From JACVRW01 sp963812915 (lineage in GTDB: Bacteria; Actinomycetota; Thermoleophilia; Solirubrobacterales; Thermoleophilaceae), in assembly GCA_963812915.1 (NCBI GenBank), contig CAWEXB010000003.1:124001-188000 (forward strand): a stretch of 64,000 nucleotides of DNA. Reading direction: 5' to 3'. Shown here piece by piece: positions 53,274 through 61,613 of the stretch (positions are counted from its first letter, which is position 1; every line of letters starts with the position of its first letter). The notes under the pieces are model-generated. The model worked only from the letters and a program-made list of their open reading frames with translations. It had not been told where the DNA came from and did no database searches. The position numbers were made by a program, and so were the translations under genes.

Positions 53274-53366
53274 CTATGTGCTTTGCAGCGCGGCGAACGC
53301 GATCGCGGCGACTAGGCACCAGAGTTCGATTGCGGTGGTCATCCAGCGGGTCTCGTCGTGGTGCAT
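53274..53366 (-). CDS. 30-residue membrane microprotein
   Basis: A 30-codon frame with a very good ribosome site (AAGGAG nine bases before the ATG at 53366) begins 14 bases after the stop of the ferric-reductase-like gene. The product has a charged N-terminus (MHHDETRWMTT) and one hydrophobic segment (AIELWCLVAAIAFAAL), as expected of a small single-pass subunit. No family known to me. Position suggests it assists the flavocytochrome upstream. The remaining gap 53077-53273 is GT-rich and shows no gene. Confidence 0.55.
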   Translation of the reverse strand: MHHDETRWMTTAIELWCLVAAIAFAALQST

Positions 53367-53380
53367 GAGGCGGGGCTCCT

Positions 53381-54799
53381 TCAGACGGTCACGAACTGTT
53401 CGGCGTGGACGTTTTCGGGCGACACGCCGAGGCGACGGAGGCCGTCGAGCGCGGCGGCAAGCATCGGCGGCGGCCCGCAGACGAGGACGTCGGTGGCGCG
53501 CAGGTCGTAAGGCAGTTGGCGCCGGAGCAGGGCGGCATCGATGAAGCCGGACTCGCCTTGCCAGCCGGGATGCGGGTCGGTGAGGACGTGTACGACGCGC
53601 AGGTCGAGGCGCTGCTCCAGGCGCTCCAGTTCCTCGCGGAAGGTCGCCTGCTCCCATTGCAGGCTGCCGTAGACGAGCACGAACGGGCGGCGGTCGCCCG
53701 CATCGGCGGCGCTGCGCAGCAGGCTGATTGCGGGGGTGATGCCGATGCCGCCGACGATCAGCACGACCCGGTCGGCGTGCGGGCGCGCCCTGAACGAGCC
53801 GTGCGGGCCGTCAAGCAGCACGCGTGTGCCGGGCCGCAGCTCGGGGGCGCGCCGGGTGAAGCCTCCATAGGCCTTGATCGTGAACGCGGGCCGCTCCGGG
53901 GAGCTGGCGCTGGAGGAGTAGGAGAAGGGGTGCTCGGCCAGGGCGTGGGGGGCGTCCGCGAGCTTGAGCCAGGCGAACTGGCCGGGCTGGAATGGGCGCC
54001 CGCCGTGGCCCTCGGCGCGCAGGGCCAGCGTGGTGGCGCCGCCGCGCTCGGGCAGCACTCGTTCGAGGACGTAGGGCCGGCGGGCCAGCCGCCGGGGGCG
54101 CAGCAGCCGCAGCTCGACCACCGCCAGCACGGCCGCCCCGGCCAGTGCCGCCAGCAGCAGGCCGGCCGGAGAGGTCAGATAGCGATCGACCCCGATGGCG
54201 TGCAGGACCCCCAGGCCGAGGGCGCCGATCCCGAGGGTGGCGTGCAGTCCGCGCCAGCGGGCGTACGCCAGCCGCAGCCGCCGGCGCAGAACGGAGCTGG
54301 CGATCAAGGCCGCCAGTGCGGCGCACGACGCAAGCGCCGCCTTGGCCCGCCATGGCGCGCCCAGGGGGTCGAACAGCGCCAGGTTGGAGGGGTCGTCGAC
54401 CACGACCAGCGCCACGTGTGCCGCGATCGCCGCCACCAGCACGTCGGCCAGGTGACGGTGGAGGCGGACCGCCACCTCCGCCCCCAGCGGCCGCGCCACG
54501 ACCCCCAGCCTCGCCGGCAGCACCAGCTGCAGGGCCAGCACCGTGAGCGCCACTATCCCCAATGCCGACGCCAGTTCGAGCGCGAAGCCACGCCCCGACT
54601 GCGGCGAACCGATCAGCACCGCGGCGAGCGGCAGCACGGCAGCGACTCCGTAGCCCGCAAGCCATTTGCTCTTGGCGGAGGCCCGCGGCCGCGGGAGCGC
54701 GCCGCCGGGCGCGGAGCGGCGTGCCCGGCCGGCAGTCGACGTCCAGGTCGACATGCCGAGGCGCGCTGACGCGGGGTATGTCCAGGTTAGGAGTGACAT
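53381..54799 (-). CDS. Ferric-reductase-like membrane flavocytochrome (FNR family)
   Basis: The 472-residue protein has about six hydrophobic helices with haem-type histidines (VAVRLHRHLADVLVAAIAAH, RGLHATLGIGALGLGVLHAI). A ferredoxin-reductase module follows: FAD site HALAEHPFSYSSS, GTRVLLDGPHGSFR, NAD site VVLIVGGIGITPAISLLRSA and LVCGPPPMLAAALDGL. It would pass electrons from NAD(P)H via FAD and haem to an extracytoplasmic acceptor such as Fe(III) or oxygen. ATG at 54799 chosen; 54754 is possible. A 30-aa microprotein follows. Confidence 0.9.
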   Translation of the reverse strand: MSLLTWTYPASARLGMSTWTSTAGRARRSAPGGALPRPRASAKSKWLAGYGVAAVLPLAAVLIGSPQSGRGFALELASALGIVALTVLALQLVLPARLGVVARPLGAEVAVRLHRHLADVLVAAIAAHVALVVVDDPSNLALFDPLGAPWRAKAALASCAALAALIASSVLRRRLRLAYARWRGLHATLGIGALGLGVLHAIGVDRYLTSPAGLLLAALAGAAVLAVVELRLLRPRRLARRPYVLERVLPERGGATTLALRAEGHGGRPFQPGQFAWLKLADAPHALAEHPFSYSSSASSPERPAFTIKAYGGFTRRAPELRPGTRVLLDGPHGSFRARPHADRVVLIVGGIGITPAISLLRSAADAGDRRPFVLVYGSLQWEQATFREELERLEQRLDLRVVHVLTDPHPGWQGESGFIDAALLRRQLPYDLRATDVLVCGPPPMLAAALDGLRRLGVSPENVHAEQFVTV

Positions 54800-54843
54800 T
54801 CTTCAATCGCTTCACAAATGGTTTGTGGTTCGCGCCTTTGGAG

Positions 54844-56055
54844 CTAGGACGCGTTCGGGGGCGAAAGAATTCCCACGCCTTCACGCCCGGTCGCGACGCC
54901 GTCCACCTTCCGGCAGATGACGAGGGCCTCGATGTAGTCCCAGCGGTAGCGGTCGGGGGCATCCGCGACGCGCTCCTCGAGCTCTCCGAGGAAGTCGGCG
55001 AGGAGACCGGGGGCGCGGTCCTCGCCCTCGCGCGCGAAGGCGCGGTGGAGGAGCGGCCCGCCCCAGGCGGACACGCTACGCACGTAGCCCCGCGCGAACA
55101 CGGCGGGATCGTCGTGCCAGTAGGGGTTGTCGAGACGAAAGAGCTCGGCACTCTCGAGCTCGAGGCCGGCGACGCGCCCGCCGCCCGCCTCGAAGGGGCC
55201 CCGGATCTCGTCGAGCGTGCGCATCCACACCGGAACGACTACCGCGGCGACCGTGGCGGCGCCGATGCGCCCCGCGCGGCACCAGTCGGCCAGCACCCGG
55301 TTCATGTCCCCGATGATCTCCACGTAGAGCCCCGTCCTCTCCGGGCACGGAGCGGGAGAGGCCGGGAGCGCGGCGATGAACCGGCCGCCCGGCGCGAGCT
55401 CCATGGCGCGCATTTCCAGCAGCCGCTCCCACTGCCGCGCCGCGGCCACGCGCCAGACTCGCCTCTCGGCCTCGTCTATGTGGTCCGGGTAGCCCGGGAA
55501 GACCGACCCGGACGAGGCCAGGCCGGCCGCGTCGGCGACCCAGTGCATCGCCGTCCCGGTGACCGCGACGTGCACGCTACCCGTTGGCAGGGAGGGCGCC
55601 TGCTGGAGGGGAATTCCCGCCATGCTGATCACCGTCGCCGGGGGCGGGCCGTGCTCGACCGCTCGCCGGCAGGCCTCGCCGTGGGCCTCCGGCGAGGCGT
55701 AGTGGGCTCCCGTGCCGACATCCGCGACCCCCGGGCCGGCGTCGCCCGGAACGGGGATGACGACGACCGCGGGGCCGCCCGCCGCTCCACCGAAGGCGTG
55801 CCGCAGGTGGTCGGCGGCGACCGCCCACGCGTTCGTCGGGAGATCGACGAGCGCGTAGATCAGCGGCCGGCCGGCACGCTCCTCCGCGAGATCGCGGATG
55901 AGCCCGTGTGAGTTGACCCCGTCGGCGGCGCCGAGATCGACCACGCGGAGCACCGGCTCGTCCGCAAACAGCCGCGCGGCGGCCAGCACGGCCGGGTGGG
56001 TCGCCTCGAACGCGGCGCGCTGCGAGAGCGCGTACCGCGCGTAGTCGTCCGCCAT
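54844..56055 (-). CDS. SABATH-like SAM-dependent carboxyl methyltransferase
   Basis: The 403-residue protein resembles the SABATH (Methyltransf_7) family best known from plants: VVDLGAADGVNSHGLIRDLA, ISMAGIPLQQAPSLPTGSVH, VAVTGTAMHWVADAAG and MRAMELAPGGRFIAALPAS. Such enzymes methylate carboxylates of small acids or lipids. The substrate is unknown. It is downstream of lipid genes on the same strand, with 57 bases to the acyl-CoA dehydrogenase stop, so an acyl or polyketide acid is conceivable. Confidence 0.75.
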   Translation of the reverse strand: MADDYARYALSQRAAFEATHPAVLAAARLFADEPVLRVVDLGAADGVNSHGLIRDLAEERAGRPLIYALVDLPTNAWAVAADHLRHAFGGAAGGPAVVVIPVPGDAGPGVADVGTGAHYASPEAHGEACRRAVEHGPPPATVISMAGIPLQQAPSLPTGSVHVAVTGTAMHWVADAAGLASSGSVFPGYPDHIDEAERRVWRVAAARQWERLLEMRAMELAPGGRFIAALPASPAPCPERTGLYVEIIGDMNRVLADWCRAGRIGAATVAAVVVPVWMRTLDEIRGPFEAGGGRVAGLELESAELFRLDNPYWHDDPAVFARGYVRSVSAWGGPLLHRAFAREGEDRAPGLLADFLGELEERVADAPDRYRWDYIEALVICRKVDGVATGREGVGILSPPNAS

Positions 56056-56112
56056 GCTGGAGAGCTCGGGGCGATCTGACGGCGTGACGCCTCCTTCCGG
56101 ACAGCAGCGACG

Positions 56113-57297
56113 CTACGCAAACGCCCCGACGCCGGTGATGTCGCGCCCGACGATCAGCGACTGGATCGTCTCGGTGCCCTCGAAGGTGTGGATGGCCTCG
56201 ATGTCGGCCATGTGGCGCATCACGTGGTAGTCGAGCAGGATGCCGTTGCCGCCCAGCATGTCGCGCGCGTCGGCTATCACCTCGCGCGCCTTGCGGGTGT
56301 TGTTCATCTTCGCCAGGCCGGCGATCGTGTGGGTGGCGCGGCCCTGCTCCGTCAGCCTGGCGATGCGGAAGCAGATGAGCTGCATCGAGGTGATCTCGGC
56401 CAGCATGCGCGTGAGCCGCTCCTGGATGATCTGGAAGCTGGACAGCGGCCTGCCGAACTGGATCCGCTGCTTCGAGTAGGCGAGCGCCGCGTCGAAGGCC
56501 GCGACGGCGTGTCCGAGCGCGGCGTAGGCGCAGGTGTTCCGGGTCGACGCCAGGACCCGCCCGGTGTCCTTGAAGCTGCGGGCCTCCGGCAGCCGGTTCT
56601 CCTCCGGCACGCGCACGCCGTCGAGCCGGATGTCCGCCTGCCAGACCGCTCGCACCGAGCCCTTTCGCTCGATCACGCTCGGCTCGAAGCCCGGCGTCCC
56701 CTTCTCGACGAGGAAGCCCTTCACCTGGCCGTCCCCAGAGTCGCGGGCCCAGACGACGACCACGTCCGCCACCGTCCCGTTTCCGATCCAGCGCTTGCGG
56801 CCGTCGATCACGTACTCGTCGCCGTCGCGGCGGGCCGTGGTCTCGAGTGCGATCGAGTCCGAGCCGTGGTCGGGCTCCGTGAGGGCGAAGGCGCCGATCT
56901 TCTCGACCCGCGCCATCGCCGGCAGCCAGCGCTCCTTCTGCTCCTCGGACCCGAGCATCGCGATCGACCGCATGGCGAGCCCGCCCTGGACGCCGTGGAA
57001 GGTCCCGAGGCTGCCGTCGCCGCGATTGATCTCCATCGACACCAGGCCGGCCGCCAAGGGGCTCATCTCGGGGCAGCCGTAGCCCTCGATTCCATCCCCC
57101 ACGAGGCGCAGCTCCCCGAGCCGGCGGATCAGGTCCCACGGAAGCTCGGCTCGCTCCCAGTAGTCGCCGATCACCGGCAGCACCTCGTCCTCCACGAATC
57201 GACGTGTGCGCTCCAGGTAGTCGAGCTCCTGCCCGCTCAGCTCGTCGCGGATGTGGAAGTAGTCCGTGCCGAGCGCCTTGCCGATGTCCTCGTACAT
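56113..57297 (-). CDS. Acyl-CoA dehydrogenase, glutaryl-CoA dehydrogenase-like
   Basis: A 394-residue FAD enzyme: FHGVQGGLAMRSIAMLGSEE, IGAFALTEPDHGSDSIALET, GRKRWIGNGTVADVVVVWAR, FGRPLSSFQIIQERLTRMLA, ARDMLGGNGILLDYHVMRHM. The catalytic glutamate is in HTFEGTETIQSLIVGRDITG. The IGNGTVADVVVVWAR and GRDITGVGAFA segments are nearest to glutaryl-CoA dehydrogenase, which oxidises and decarboxylates glutaryl-CoA to crotonyl-CoA. The ATG at 57297 has an ideal AAGGAGGG site. Product specificity is an inference. Confidence 0.9.
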   Translation of the reverse strand: MYEDIGKALGTDYFHIRDELSGQELDYLERTRRFVEDEVLPVIGDYWERAELPWDLIRRLGELRLVGDGIEGYGCPEMSPLAAGLVSMEINRGDGSLGTFHGVQGGLAMRSIAMLGSEEQKERWLPAMARVEKIGAFALTEPDHGSDSIALETTARRDGDEYVIDGRKRWIGNGTVADVVVVWARDSGDGQVKGFLVEKGTPGFEPSVIERKGSVRAVWQADIRLDGVRVPEENRLPEARSFKDTGRVLASTRNTCAYAALGHAVAAFDAALAYSKQRIQFGRPLSSFQIIQERLTRMLAEITSMQLICFRIARLTEQGRATHTIAGLAKMNNTRKAREVIADARDMLGGNGILLDYHVMRHMADIEAIHTFEGTETIQSLIVGRDITGVGAFA

Positions 57298-57324
57298 GCC
57301 CTCTCCCTCCTTGGTGGGGAGCGC

Positions 57325-58082
57325 TTAGCCGAGCTCCGGAGCCGCCAGCGCTTGTCCCACCGCCCGGTATGCCTTGCGATTGAAGATGAGACCCATGTGA
57401 CTGCCGGTGACCTCGACGCAGTCGGCGTAGGGCACGAGGCAGCCCTCCCAGCGCACCACGCCGTCCTCCTTCGAGTAGATGCTGGTGAGCCGCACCCGCC
57501 GCTCCGGGAAGGGACCGTTGAAGTCGCGGGTGAAGTCGCAGGTGCAGGTCTCGGTGAGGCAGCCGGGGCGCTGCGTTCGTCCCAGCCCGCGCTGCACGGC
57601 GCGAGCCAGAGCGACAGCGCCCTGCGTGGGAGCGCTGATCCCGAGCATTTCCCGCAGATTGGCCGCCATTGCGATCGCATGCGAGACCTGGTCCGGCCGG
57701 CGGCATCGCCATGGCGCGCGCCAGGTGACCGCCGCGGCTGTGGCCGATCAGCGCGACCCGCCGCCCGTGCCGCTCGTTCAGCGCCGCGACCCCTCGCTCG
57801 ACGCGCTCGAGAGCGCGGTTCGAGCAGTCGACGTTGGTCACGAAGCCCGCGGTTCCGGGCGCATATCCGATCCGGCGGAGCCAGCTCCCCGATGACGGCG
57901 AGTGTGTAGTCGCCTGCGCCGAGGCCCGGCAGGAGCAGCACGGGGCGCCCGTCGCCGCGAGGAACGCCATGGCCGCGAAAGACTGGATCGACGAGCAGCC
58001 TGTAGAGCTCGAGCTGCCAGCGCAGCTCACCGGGATGGTTGCCCCACCAGCGGGGAGGATGCTCGCGGAGCGCTCCGGCCAT
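57325..58082 (-). CDS. Alpha/beta hydrolase next to PHA synthase, frameshifted
   Basis: Three pieces in three frames form one protein of about 252 residues: RPVLLLPGLGAGDYTLAVIG, then WLRRIGYAPGTAGFVTNVDC with nucleophile elbow ALIGHSRGGHLARAM, then MAANLREMLGISAPTQGAVA and VEVTGSHMGLIFNRKAYRAV. Extra bases at about 57887-57890 and 57700-57704 explain the breaks. It is a paralogue of the hydrolase at 26864-27697. It starts 4 bases after the PHA synthase stop, so it is probably cotranscribed. Possible roles are PHA or ester hydrolysis. Confidence 0.75.
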
Positions 58083-58086
58083 CGGG

Positions 58087-59829
58087 CTAGGCCGCGTGGA
58101 CGTAGCTGCCAGGCGCCCTAGCCGCCGCCTTGTAGGCCCGCGAGCCCAGCTTCCTTGGCGCCGGCCGCGGCTCACCCGAGCGCTCGGCGAGCCAGCCGTC
58201 GTAGTCCGGCCACCAGCTGCCGCTCTGCTTGCCCGCCAGCTCCATGAACTCCTCGGCGCTGGGCGCATTCTCCTCGGCGGTCCGGTAGCTCGAGCGGCTC
58301 TCCGGCGACGGCGGGTTCACGATCGCCTGGATGTGCCCGCTCGTGGAAAGCACGAAGCGGGTCGGCCCGCCGAGCAGCTGGGTCGTGCGGTAGGCGTTCT
58401 CCCAGGGCACGATGTGGTCGTTCAGCCCGGCGACGACGTAGGCGGGGAGGTCGACCGCTGACAGGTCGACGGGCCGTCCGAGCACCTCCAGCCCGCCTGG
58501 CCGGGTCAGGGGGTTCTCGAGCGCGATCTTGATGAAGTCGCGGTGGAGGCCCGCGGTCATCCGCACGATGTCCTGGTTCCAGAAGAGGATGTCGAACGCG
58601 GGAGGGTCCTTGCCGAGCAGGTAGTTGTTCACCCAGTACGACCAGATCAGGTCGTTCGGCCTGAGCCAGGCGAAGATCTCCGCCAGGGCGCGGCCGTCCA
58701 GGTAGCCCTTGCGCGCGGACTCCGCCACCGCCGCGGCCGCGAGGTCCTGGGAGCCCAGCGCCGCGGGCGTGCCGGCGCGGGCGTTGTCGAGCACGCACAC
58801 CATCAGGGTCACGCTCGCGAACTCAGAAAGCCGGCCGGCTGCGGTCAGGGAGCCAAGGAGCCCCGCCGTGATCATTCCGCCCGAGCAGGCGCCGAGCGCG
58901 TGGACCGTATCCTGCCCGGTGATCGCGGCGACGGCGTCGCGCGCGTCGGCTACCGCCTCGGCGTACGTGTCGAGATCGAAGTGGCCCTGCTCGGCATCCG
59001 GGTTGCGCCACGAGATCGTGAACACCTGCTGGCCCTGGGCCACGAGCCACTCGACGATGCTCCGCCCGGGCGACAGGTCCACGATGTAGTACTTGTTGAT
59101 CGTCGGCGGGACCAGCATCAGCGGCACGGCGCGCACCGTCTCCGTCTGGGGCGCGTACTGGATCAGCTCCAGCACATCGTTGCGCAGCACCACCGCGCCG
59201 GGGGTGGTCGCCAGGTTGCCGCCCACCTCGAACTTGCTCACGTCGACGCTCGCCGGCAGACGGGGAGGGCGCGAGAGGTCGCGTGCGAGTTGGCGCGTGC
59301 CTCGGACGAGGTTGGCGCCGCCCTGGTCCACGAGCTCCTTCAGCACCGTCGGATTGGACCAGGGGAAGTTCGTCGGGGCGAGGGCGTCGAGCACGTTCTG
59401 GGCGGCGAAACGAGCCTGACGGTCGGCGCGCCAGTCGAGCTCGGCGTCGTCGATCAGGCCGTCGACCGTCCCTACGGCGGCGAGGTAGCTCTGCATCAGG
59501 CGGCGAAAGAGCCAGTTGCTCTGCCAGGCGGGATCGGCAAAGCGACGGTCGCGCCGCTCCGGGGCGAGCCGGGAAGCCCCCGCTGCGATCTGGCCAAGCT
59601 CGCCGGCAAGAGCGGCCGTCCGCCTGACCGTGCGTCCCGGCCTGCGCGCCAGGGCCGCCGCCGCCTTCGCGGCGCTGCCGACCGGCACGAAGCGCGGCGG
59701 GCCGCCTACCGCCGCCTCGGTGAGCATGACGTCGAGCGCGGCGGCGGCGGGGGCGGGCGGCTCGGTCTCGGCGCCGTTCCCCGCGGCCCGCCTTGTCCGA
59801 GCACGCTTCTCACCAGTGGCGGCCACCAC
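58087..59829 (-). CDS. phaC: Polyhydroxyalkanoate synthase
   Basis: PhaC polymerises 3-hydroxyacyl-CoA into PHA. The ~580-residue protein has the lipase-like box ALGACSGGMITAGLL with the catalytic Cys, the class I/II segments RLMQSYLAAVGTVDGLIDDA, VPPTINKYYIVDLSPGRSIV, TISWRNPDAEQGHFDLDTYA, the catalytic Asp region VVAGLNDHIVPWENAYRTTQ, and the His in LSTSGHIQAIVNPP. Start is given as a GTG at 59829 with GGGAG upstream; 59844 is possible. No phaA, phaB or phasin gene is in the window. Confidence 0.93.
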   Translation of the reverse strand: MVAATGEKRARTRRAAGNGAETEPPAPAAAALDVMLTEAAVGGPPRFVPVGSAAKAAAALARRPGRTVRRTAALAGELGQIAAGASRLAPERRDRRFADPAWQSNWLFRRLMQSYLAAVGTVDGLIDDAELDWRADRQARFAAQNVLDALAPTNFPWSNPTVLKELVDQGGANLVRGTRQLARDLSRPPRLPASVDVSKFEVGGNLATTPGAVVLRNDVLELIQYAPQTETVRAVPLMLVPPTINKYYIVDLSPGRSIVEWLVAQGQQVFTISWRNPDAEQGHFDLDTYAEAVADARDAVAAITGQDTVHALGACSGGMITAGLLGSLTAAGRLSEFASVTLMVCVLDNARAGTPAALGSQDLAAAAVAESARKGYLDGRALAEIFAWLRPNDLIWSYWVNNYLLGKDPPAFDILFWNQDIVRMTAGLHRDFIKIALENPLTRPGGLEVLGRPVDLSAVDLPAYVVAGLNDHIVPWENAYRTTQLLGGPTRFVLSTSGHIQAIVNPPSPESRSSYRTAEENAPSAEEFMELAGKQSGSWWPDYDGWLAERSGEPRPAPRKLGSRAYKAAARAPGSYVHAA

Positions 59830-59870
59830 CGGAGAGTCTCCCACGTCCTCGGATATGGATACTCCGCGAT

Positions 59871-60488
59871 CTACCCCTGCAGGCTGCCGTTGCCGCTTGC
59901 GCGCTCCGCGGCGCGCTCGGCGAGGCGGATTCGCTCCAAGGCCTCGGCGAAGAGCGAGTCGAGCCGCTCGAGCCGGCCGCGCTCGGAGCGCAGCTCGAGC
60001 AGCTGCTGCTTCGCCTCGAGCGCCACGTCGAGGGTCGCGGCCATGGCGTACGCGTCGAGCTGGTCGAGCGCCTCGCCCTCCGGGCGCGATTCGGTGACCT
60101 CCTCGACGAGGTCGGCGTAGCGCCCGCGCGCACGGTCGGCGGCCTCGGGATCGCCCGGGTCGGAATCGCCCAGCAGCTCGATGTCGCCCGCGGGGTAGGG
60201 GAGGTCCTCGATGCGGCGCATGAGCCTGAAGGGCTCGGCGCCCTCGATCAGGATGTTGAGCCGCCCGTCGTCGAAGCGCTCGAGCACGCGCGTGATCCGG
60301 GCGGAGCAGCCGATCTCCTTCAGGCCGTCGTCCGACAGCCACAGGATCCCGAACTCGCGCTCGTCGTCGAGGCACTCGCCGATCATCTGCTTGTAGCGCT
60401 CCTCGAAGATGTGGAGTGGGACGAGCTCCTGGGGGAGCAGCACGAGACCGAGCGGGAAGAGGGGGAATCGCTCGATGGTCTCAGCCAT
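59871..60488 (-). CDS. LON substrate-binding (peptidase S16 N-terminal) domain protein
   Basis: The 205-residue protein consists of the LON N-terminal domain alone: ERFPLFPLGLVLLPQELVPL, HIFEERYKQMIGECLDDERE, FGILWLSDDGLKEIGCSARI, followed by a helical bundle. It lacks the AAA and protease domains. Stand-alone LON-domain proteins are common in actinobacteria with unknown role, probably binding unfolded or damaged protein. The ATG is at 60488; it is divergent from the hisC-like gene with an 18-base gap. Confidence 0.9.
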   Translation of the reverse strand: MAETIERFPLFPLGLVLLPQELVPLHIFEERYKQMIGECLDDEREFGILWLSDDGLKEIGCSARITRVLERFDDGRLNILIEGAEPFRLMRRIEDLPYPAGDIELLGDSDPGDPEAADRARGRYADLVEEVTESRPEGEALDQLDAYAMAATLDVALEAKQQLLELRSERGRLERLDSLFAEALERIRLAERAAERASGNGSLQG

Positions 60489-60506
60489 CGTTCGTAGGCT
60501 ACTGGC

Positions 60507-61586
60507 GTGCCGCTTCGCCAAGCACTGGCTCGCGTCCAGCCGTACCGTCCGCAGCGGCCCATGCGCGAGCTCCAGGCCGAGCTCGGTCTTCCGCGGATCG
60601 TGAAGCTGGCGTCGAACGAGGGCGCGTTCGGTCCGCTGCCCGCCGCGGTCGCCGCATTCGAGGCCGCCGTGGGGGAACTCAATCGCTACCCGGACGGCGG
60701 CGGGCTGCGGCTGCGTGAGGCGCTTGCCGAGCGCCACGAGCTACCCGCCGCCCAGGTGGTGCTCGGAAACGGCGCCGATGAGCTGATCCGGCTGTGCGCG
60801 GTGGCGACCCTCGACGCCGGCGACGCCGCCGCGTTTCCCTGGCCGTCGTTCCCGAGCTACGCGGCGGCGGCGGCGTGCAGCGGCGCGGAGCCGGTCCACG
60901 TGCCGCTCGCCGGGCGCGCGTTCGACCTCGACGCGCTGCTGGCCGCGGCGCGGCTCGAGCGTACGAAGCTGATCTATCTCGCCAACCCGAACAACCCGAC
61001 CGGCCGCCTGCTGGATGCGGCCGAGCTGCGCCGCTTTCGCGCACAGCTGCCGACCGGCGTGCTCTGCGTGCTCGACGAGGCCTACGCCGAGTACGCGGAG
61101 CCCGAGCCCGAGGGGCCCCGGCTGCTGCGAGACGGCGCGGCACCGCTGTGCGTGCTGCGCACGTTCTCGAAGGTCTACGGCCTCGCCGCGCTGCGGATCG
61201 GCTACGCGCTGGCCTCGCCGGACGTCGCCGACGCGCTCGATCGAGTGCGCCCGATCTTCAACGTCAACCAGCCGGCGCAGGAGGCGGCGCTCGCCTCGCT
61301 CCACGAGCTCGAGGCCGTGGCGCTCCGGGTGCAGCACGCGCGCCGCGCGCGCCACTTCCTCGAACGGTCGCTGGCGTCCGCGGGGCTCGAGCCGGAACCG
61401 TCGCAGGCGAACTTCGTCTATGCCGACGTGCCCGGGGGCGACGCCCGGGGCCTGGCCGACCGGCTGCTGCGAGAGGGCTACATCGTGCGCGCGCTCTCGG
61501 ACTTTGGGGCGCCGGGCGCGATCAGGGTCACCGCCGGACGCGACGACGAGAACGAGGGCTTTGCCGCGGCGCTGACCCGCGTTTGA
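60507..61586 (+). CDS. hisC: Histidinol-phosphate / aromatic aminotransferase (HisC family)
   Basis: A 359-residue fold-type I PLP enzyme: PRIVKLASNEGAFGPLPAAV, LNRYPDGGGLRLREALAERH, LIYLANPNNPTGRLLDAAEL, CVLDEAYAEYAEPE, and the PLP lysine in VLRTFSKVYGLAALRIGYAL. HisC makes histidinol phosphate; close relatives act on phenylalanine or tyrosine. No other his genes are nearby, so the paralogue type is undecided. Start is a GTG at 60507. Confidence 0.88.
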   Translation: MPLRQALARVQPYRPQRPMRELQAELGLPRIVKLASNEGAFGPLPAAVAAFEAAVGELNRYPDGGGLRLREALAERHELPAAQVVLGNGADELIRLCAVATLDAGDAAAFPWPSFPSYAAAAACSGAEPVHVPLAGRAFDLDALLAAARLERTKLIYLANPNNPTGRLLDAAELRRFRAQLPTGVLCVLDEAYAEYAEPEPEGPRLLRDGAAPLCVLRTFSKVYGLAALRIGYALASPDVADALDRVRPIFNVNQPAQEAALASLHELEAVALRVQHARRARHFLERSLASAGLEPEPSQANFVYADVPGGDARGLADRLLREGYIVRALSDFGAPGAIRVTAGRDDENEGFAAALTRV

Positions 61587-61613
61587 GGCGGCGGCGCACG
61601 CTACGGTCGCCAG

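Noticed and set aside
53200..53280. GT-rich stretch as a tandem repeat array
   Set aside because: GTGTGGGTTGA-like units are irregular and only about two are clear; not enough for a repeat call.
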